A stretch of 7,090 bases of DNA from an uncultured Neomegalonema sp. GTDB taxonomy: Bacteria > Pseudomonadota > Alphaproteobacteria > Rhodobacterales > Rhodobacteraceae. The translations under genes were made by a program, and so were the position numbers. Location: the NCBI GenBank assembly GCA_937944035.1, contig CALDZQ010000077.1:1-7090 (forward strand), in the 5' to 3' direction. Below the pieces are notes generated by a model. The model made no database searches. It was not told the origin of the DNA and saw only the letters and a program-made list of their open reading frames with translations. Shown piece by piece: positions 5,849-7,090 of this stretch. Each line of letters starts with the position of its first letter. Within the stretch, counting starts at the first letter, position 1.

Positions 5849-6175
5849 ATGGCCCGTTCAGTTATCATCGGTATCGCCGCCGCCGGTATGAGCCTCGCGC
5901 TCACCGCTATTCTCGTCACGCCTTCGATGGCGATGACCTCGAATGATTACAGCGTTTCCTACGCCAACACATCGCCCGTGTCGGGTACGCAGGAGGCTGT
6001 CGACGGCCTGTTCTCTGGCAGGTTGCAGGCAAAGCAGCGCCGGGATGCGCGTAATGACGAGGCGCTGACGCTGATCCGCAGCGGCACGAAGACACCGCAA
6101 ATGGCGGTTGAGGAAAGCGCGCCGCCCGCCGCTCTGCGCCCGTTCAGCCTGACCCTGCCATTCGTCATCCGCTGA
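5849..6175 (+). CDS. Small exported protein of unknown function
   Basis: A 108-residue protein I do not recognise. It begins with a Sec-type signal peptide: MARS, a hydrophobic stretch through residue ~24, and a likely cleavage site after Ser-Met-Ala (26-28). The mature part, about 80 residues, has no cysteine, so it is not a lipoprotein. Its middle is charged (LQAKQRRDARNDEAL) and its end is proline- and hydrophobic-rich (LRPFSLTLPFVIR). The start has AGAGGAA (5834-5840) about 8 bases upstream. It is followed 56 bp later by the DM13-domain gene in the same direction, so the two are probably one transcript, divergent from the LysR gene. A periplasmic or secreted partner of the DM13 protein is a reasonable guess only. 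Confidence 0.75.
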   Translation: MARSVIIGIAAAGMSLALTAILVTPSMAMTSNDYSVSYANTSPVSGTQEAVDGLFSGRLQAKQRRDARNDEALTLIRSGTKTPQMAVEESAPPAALRPFSLTLPFVIR

Positions 6176-6231
6176 TTTGACCACGCCTTTAACCCCTTAA
6201 TAATCGCATTATTCTTCAAGGAGAGAAAACC

Positions 6232-6615
6232 ATGATCCGTCACACAATCGCCATTGCCGCTTTCGCCCTGACGCTCGCTTCGGGAACTGTTGGCGCTTTT
6301 GCCGGAGAACGTTCCGGCCAGTTCACAGGGGCGTCGAACCACGTCACATCCGGCGGTGTGACCGTCAGTAAGGATGCGCAGGGCTATATCGTTACGCTCG
6401 GCCCGCAATTCTTTCTCGATGGTGCGCCTGACCCGAAGGTCGGGTTCGGGGTGAACGGCAAATATGTCGATGGCACGCTGATCGGTCTGTTGAAATCGAA
6501 TACAGGCAGCCAAAGTTTTCGCGTCCCCGCCAGCCTGAATGTCGGCAGCTTTACGGATGTGTTCATTTGGTGCGAGAAATTCTCGGTCCCGCTGGGGTCG
6601 GCCCGTCTGAACTGA
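6232..6615 (+). CDS. Exported DM13-domain protein
   Basis: A 127-residue protein with a signal peptide (MIRHTIAIAAFALTLASG, cleavage likely after AFA at residues 22-24). Almost all of the mature part is a single DM13 domain. The family landmarks are all present: SGQFTGASNHVTSGGVTV with His37, the strand GYIVTLGPQFFLDGAPDPKVGFGVNG, GLLKSNTGSQSFRVP, and the signature FIWCEKFSVPLGSARL with the conserved Trp113-Cys114. DM13 domains have been proposed to act in extracytoplasmic electron transfer through this cysteine; a direct biochemical role in bacteria is not established. A strong Shine-Dalgarno AAGGAGAG (6218-6225) precedes the ATG. It is the second gene of the exported pair. The last codons and stop fall inside a pentanucleotide tandem array. 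Confidence 0.85.
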   Translation: MIRHTIAIAAFALTLASGTVGAFAGERSGQFTGASNHVTSGGVTVSKDAQGYIVTLGPQFFLDGAPDPKVGFGVNGKYVDGTLIGLLKSNTGSQSFRVPASLNVGSFTDVFIWCEKFSVPLGSARLN

Positions 6616-6634
6616 ACTGAGCTGAGCTGAGCTG
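6607..6634 (+). repeat. Pentanucleotide tandem repeat CTGAR over the DM13 stop codon
   Basis: Five full units (CTGAA twice, CTGAG three times) plus CTG. The DM13 stop codon TGA (6613-6615) is inside the second unit. Since every unit carries a TGA and the unit length is not a multiple of three, stops occur in all three frames, so changes in copy number could not extend the protein. Confidence 0.9.
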
Positions 6635-6639
6635 TCGGT

Positions 6640-6776
6640 TCAAGAACCCCGCATGAGTGATTGAACATCCCCTGCTTCAATCAAACCGATGGCCGCATTG
6701 ATCTTTTCAAGCGGCCATTGCCCAGCGTTGTGTGCGCGCCATCAGGCAGAACCAGCGGATTGGCGATTTTTGAGCG
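6640..6776 (-). pseudogene. Possible frameshifted C-terminal coding relic
   Basis: Two overlapping minus-strand frames together read like the end of one protein. One gives SKIANPLVLPDGAHTTLGNGRL, and the other continues EKINAAIGLIEAGDVQSLMRGS before a TGA at 6640-6642. A single missing base near 6705-6708 (the run in CTTTTCAA) would join them. Both parts have credible codon choice and amino-acid make-up, but the stretch is under 46 codons. I do not recognise the family. It starts exactly where the dispersed repeat copy 2 begins, as if the upstream part had been lost there. It could also be chance open frame. Confidence 0.25.
6687..6720. terminator. Possible hairpin terminator after the DM13 gene
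   Basis: Arms ATGGCCGC (6689-6696) and GCGGCCAT (6711-6718) are a perfect 8-bp stem around a 14-nt loop, extendable by one wobble and one C-G pair. It lies 74 bases after the DM13 stop. No T-tract follows, and the loop is large, so intrinsic termination is doubtful. Confidence 0.25.
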
Positions 6777-6874
6777 TTATCAAGGGCAACAGGTTCATTC
6801 CCCGACCGGGAAAACGCGCCAAAACAATAAGATAGAGCATCCGGAATAATCTTATATCGTTCAGGATGGTCTAG
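6773..6874 (+). repeat. Dispersed palindromic intergenic repeat, copy 2
   Basis: A 102-bp unit about 84% identical to the one at 398-500 and in the same orientation. The conserved core includes AGCGTTATCAAGGGCAA, GGTTCATT, GGAAAACGCGCCAAAACAA, CTTATATCGTTCAGG and the terminal TCTAG. Here the large hairpin is degraded (TAGAGCATCCGGAATAAT against ATCGTTCAGGATGGTCTA) and the small GGGCAA stem is broken, so this copy has decayed more in structure than in linker sequence. It ends 12 bp before the stop codon of the convergently oriented MFS gene. No transposase is adjacent. Confidence 0.85.
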
Positions 6875-6886
6875 GGTCTGGCGGGG

Positions 6887-7090
6887 TCATCCGTCACTCC
6901 TTTTGCGCGCGCGCAGGGCGGCGGCAATGGCGAGTGTGCCGTAGAGCAGCATGAAACTGATCGGCAACGCCTCCGCCCCCAGAACGCCCATCGCCGCACC
7001 TGTCACCGGAACGCCGATTGTGCCCCCCGCGCCCCATGCGATGCCGGTCGCCGCGTTAATGGCCACCAGCCGTGCGCCCGTAAACCGCTC
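6887..7090 (-). CDS. MFS transporter, C-terminal fragment (runs off the right edge)
   Basis: The last 67 codons and stop of a membrane transporter entering from the right edge. The peptide begins ERFTGARLVAINAATGIAWGAGG and continues GVPVTGAAMGVLGAEALPISFMLLYGTLAIAAAL, then a short basic tail RARKRSDG. This is the usual end of a 12-helix major facilitator protein: a Gly/Ala-rich helix 11 with the G-x-x-x-G-P-like packing motif, a short loop, helix 12 and a cytoplasmic Arg/Lys tail. The subfamily and substrate cannot be told from this part. The frame is open from the edge to a TGA at 6887-6889. Confidence 0.75.
   Translation of the reverse strand, partial: ERFTGARLVAINAATGIAWGAGGTIGVPVTGAAMGVLGAEALPISFMLLYGTLAIAAALRARKRSDG

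Noticed and set aside
6199..6213. AATAAT-CGC-ATTATT hairpin between the two exported-protein genes
   Set aside because: All six base pairs are A-T with a 3-nt loop, too weak to be a terminator or attenuator. It is noted only because it lies just before the strong ribosome site of the DM13 gene.

Overview
The window looks like a chromosomal segment from a GC-rich alphaproteobacterium, most likely Rhodobacterales-like. This is inferred from the coding style, the DUF900-like alpha/beta hydrolase and the alphaproteobacterial-style intergenic palindromes; no rRNA or marker gene confirms it. It carries five complete genes that look functional, one complete gene of unknown function, two genes cut by the window edges, and an unusual density of small palindromic repeats.

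Left part (1-626): the 5' end of an IS110-family transposase runs off the left edge on the minus strand. The 429 bases between its start codon and the next gene hold no protein gene. They contain two hairpins and a 28-bp perfect palindrome in the element's presumed left end, where IS110-group elements encode a bridge RNA. Then comes copy 1 of a ~103-bp dispersed repeat and a second, unrelated palindromic unit (534-555).

Middle (627-4784): on the minus strand lie an alpha/beta hydrolase (627-1661) and a 515-residue polytopic membrane protein of unknown function (1808-3355). The central third of the membrane protein gene drops to about 25% GC with the reading frame intact. Divergent from it is a PuuB-type gamma-glutamylputrescine oxidase (3504-4784).

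Right part (4785-7090): a LysR-type regulator on the minus strand converges on puuB, with 4 bp between the stop codons. It is divergent from a two-gene set of small exported proteins: an unrecognised 108-residue protein and a 127-residue DM13-domain protein. The 178-bp region between regulator and exported pair holds a 12-bp direct repeat with 63-bp spacing, a T-N11-A dyad overlapping a possible promoter, and another palindrome. This suggests the LysR protein controls both itself and the exported pair. After the DM13 gene come a pentanucleotide tandem array over its stop codon, a small frameshifted coding relic, copy 2 of the dispersed repeat, and the C-terminal end of an MFS transporter on the minus strand.

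The items most worth a second look are the candidate IS110 bridge-RNA region next to a palindromic repeat, the AT-rich block inside the membrane protein gene, and the LysR/exported DM13 module. All identity percentages and GC values were counted by hand.
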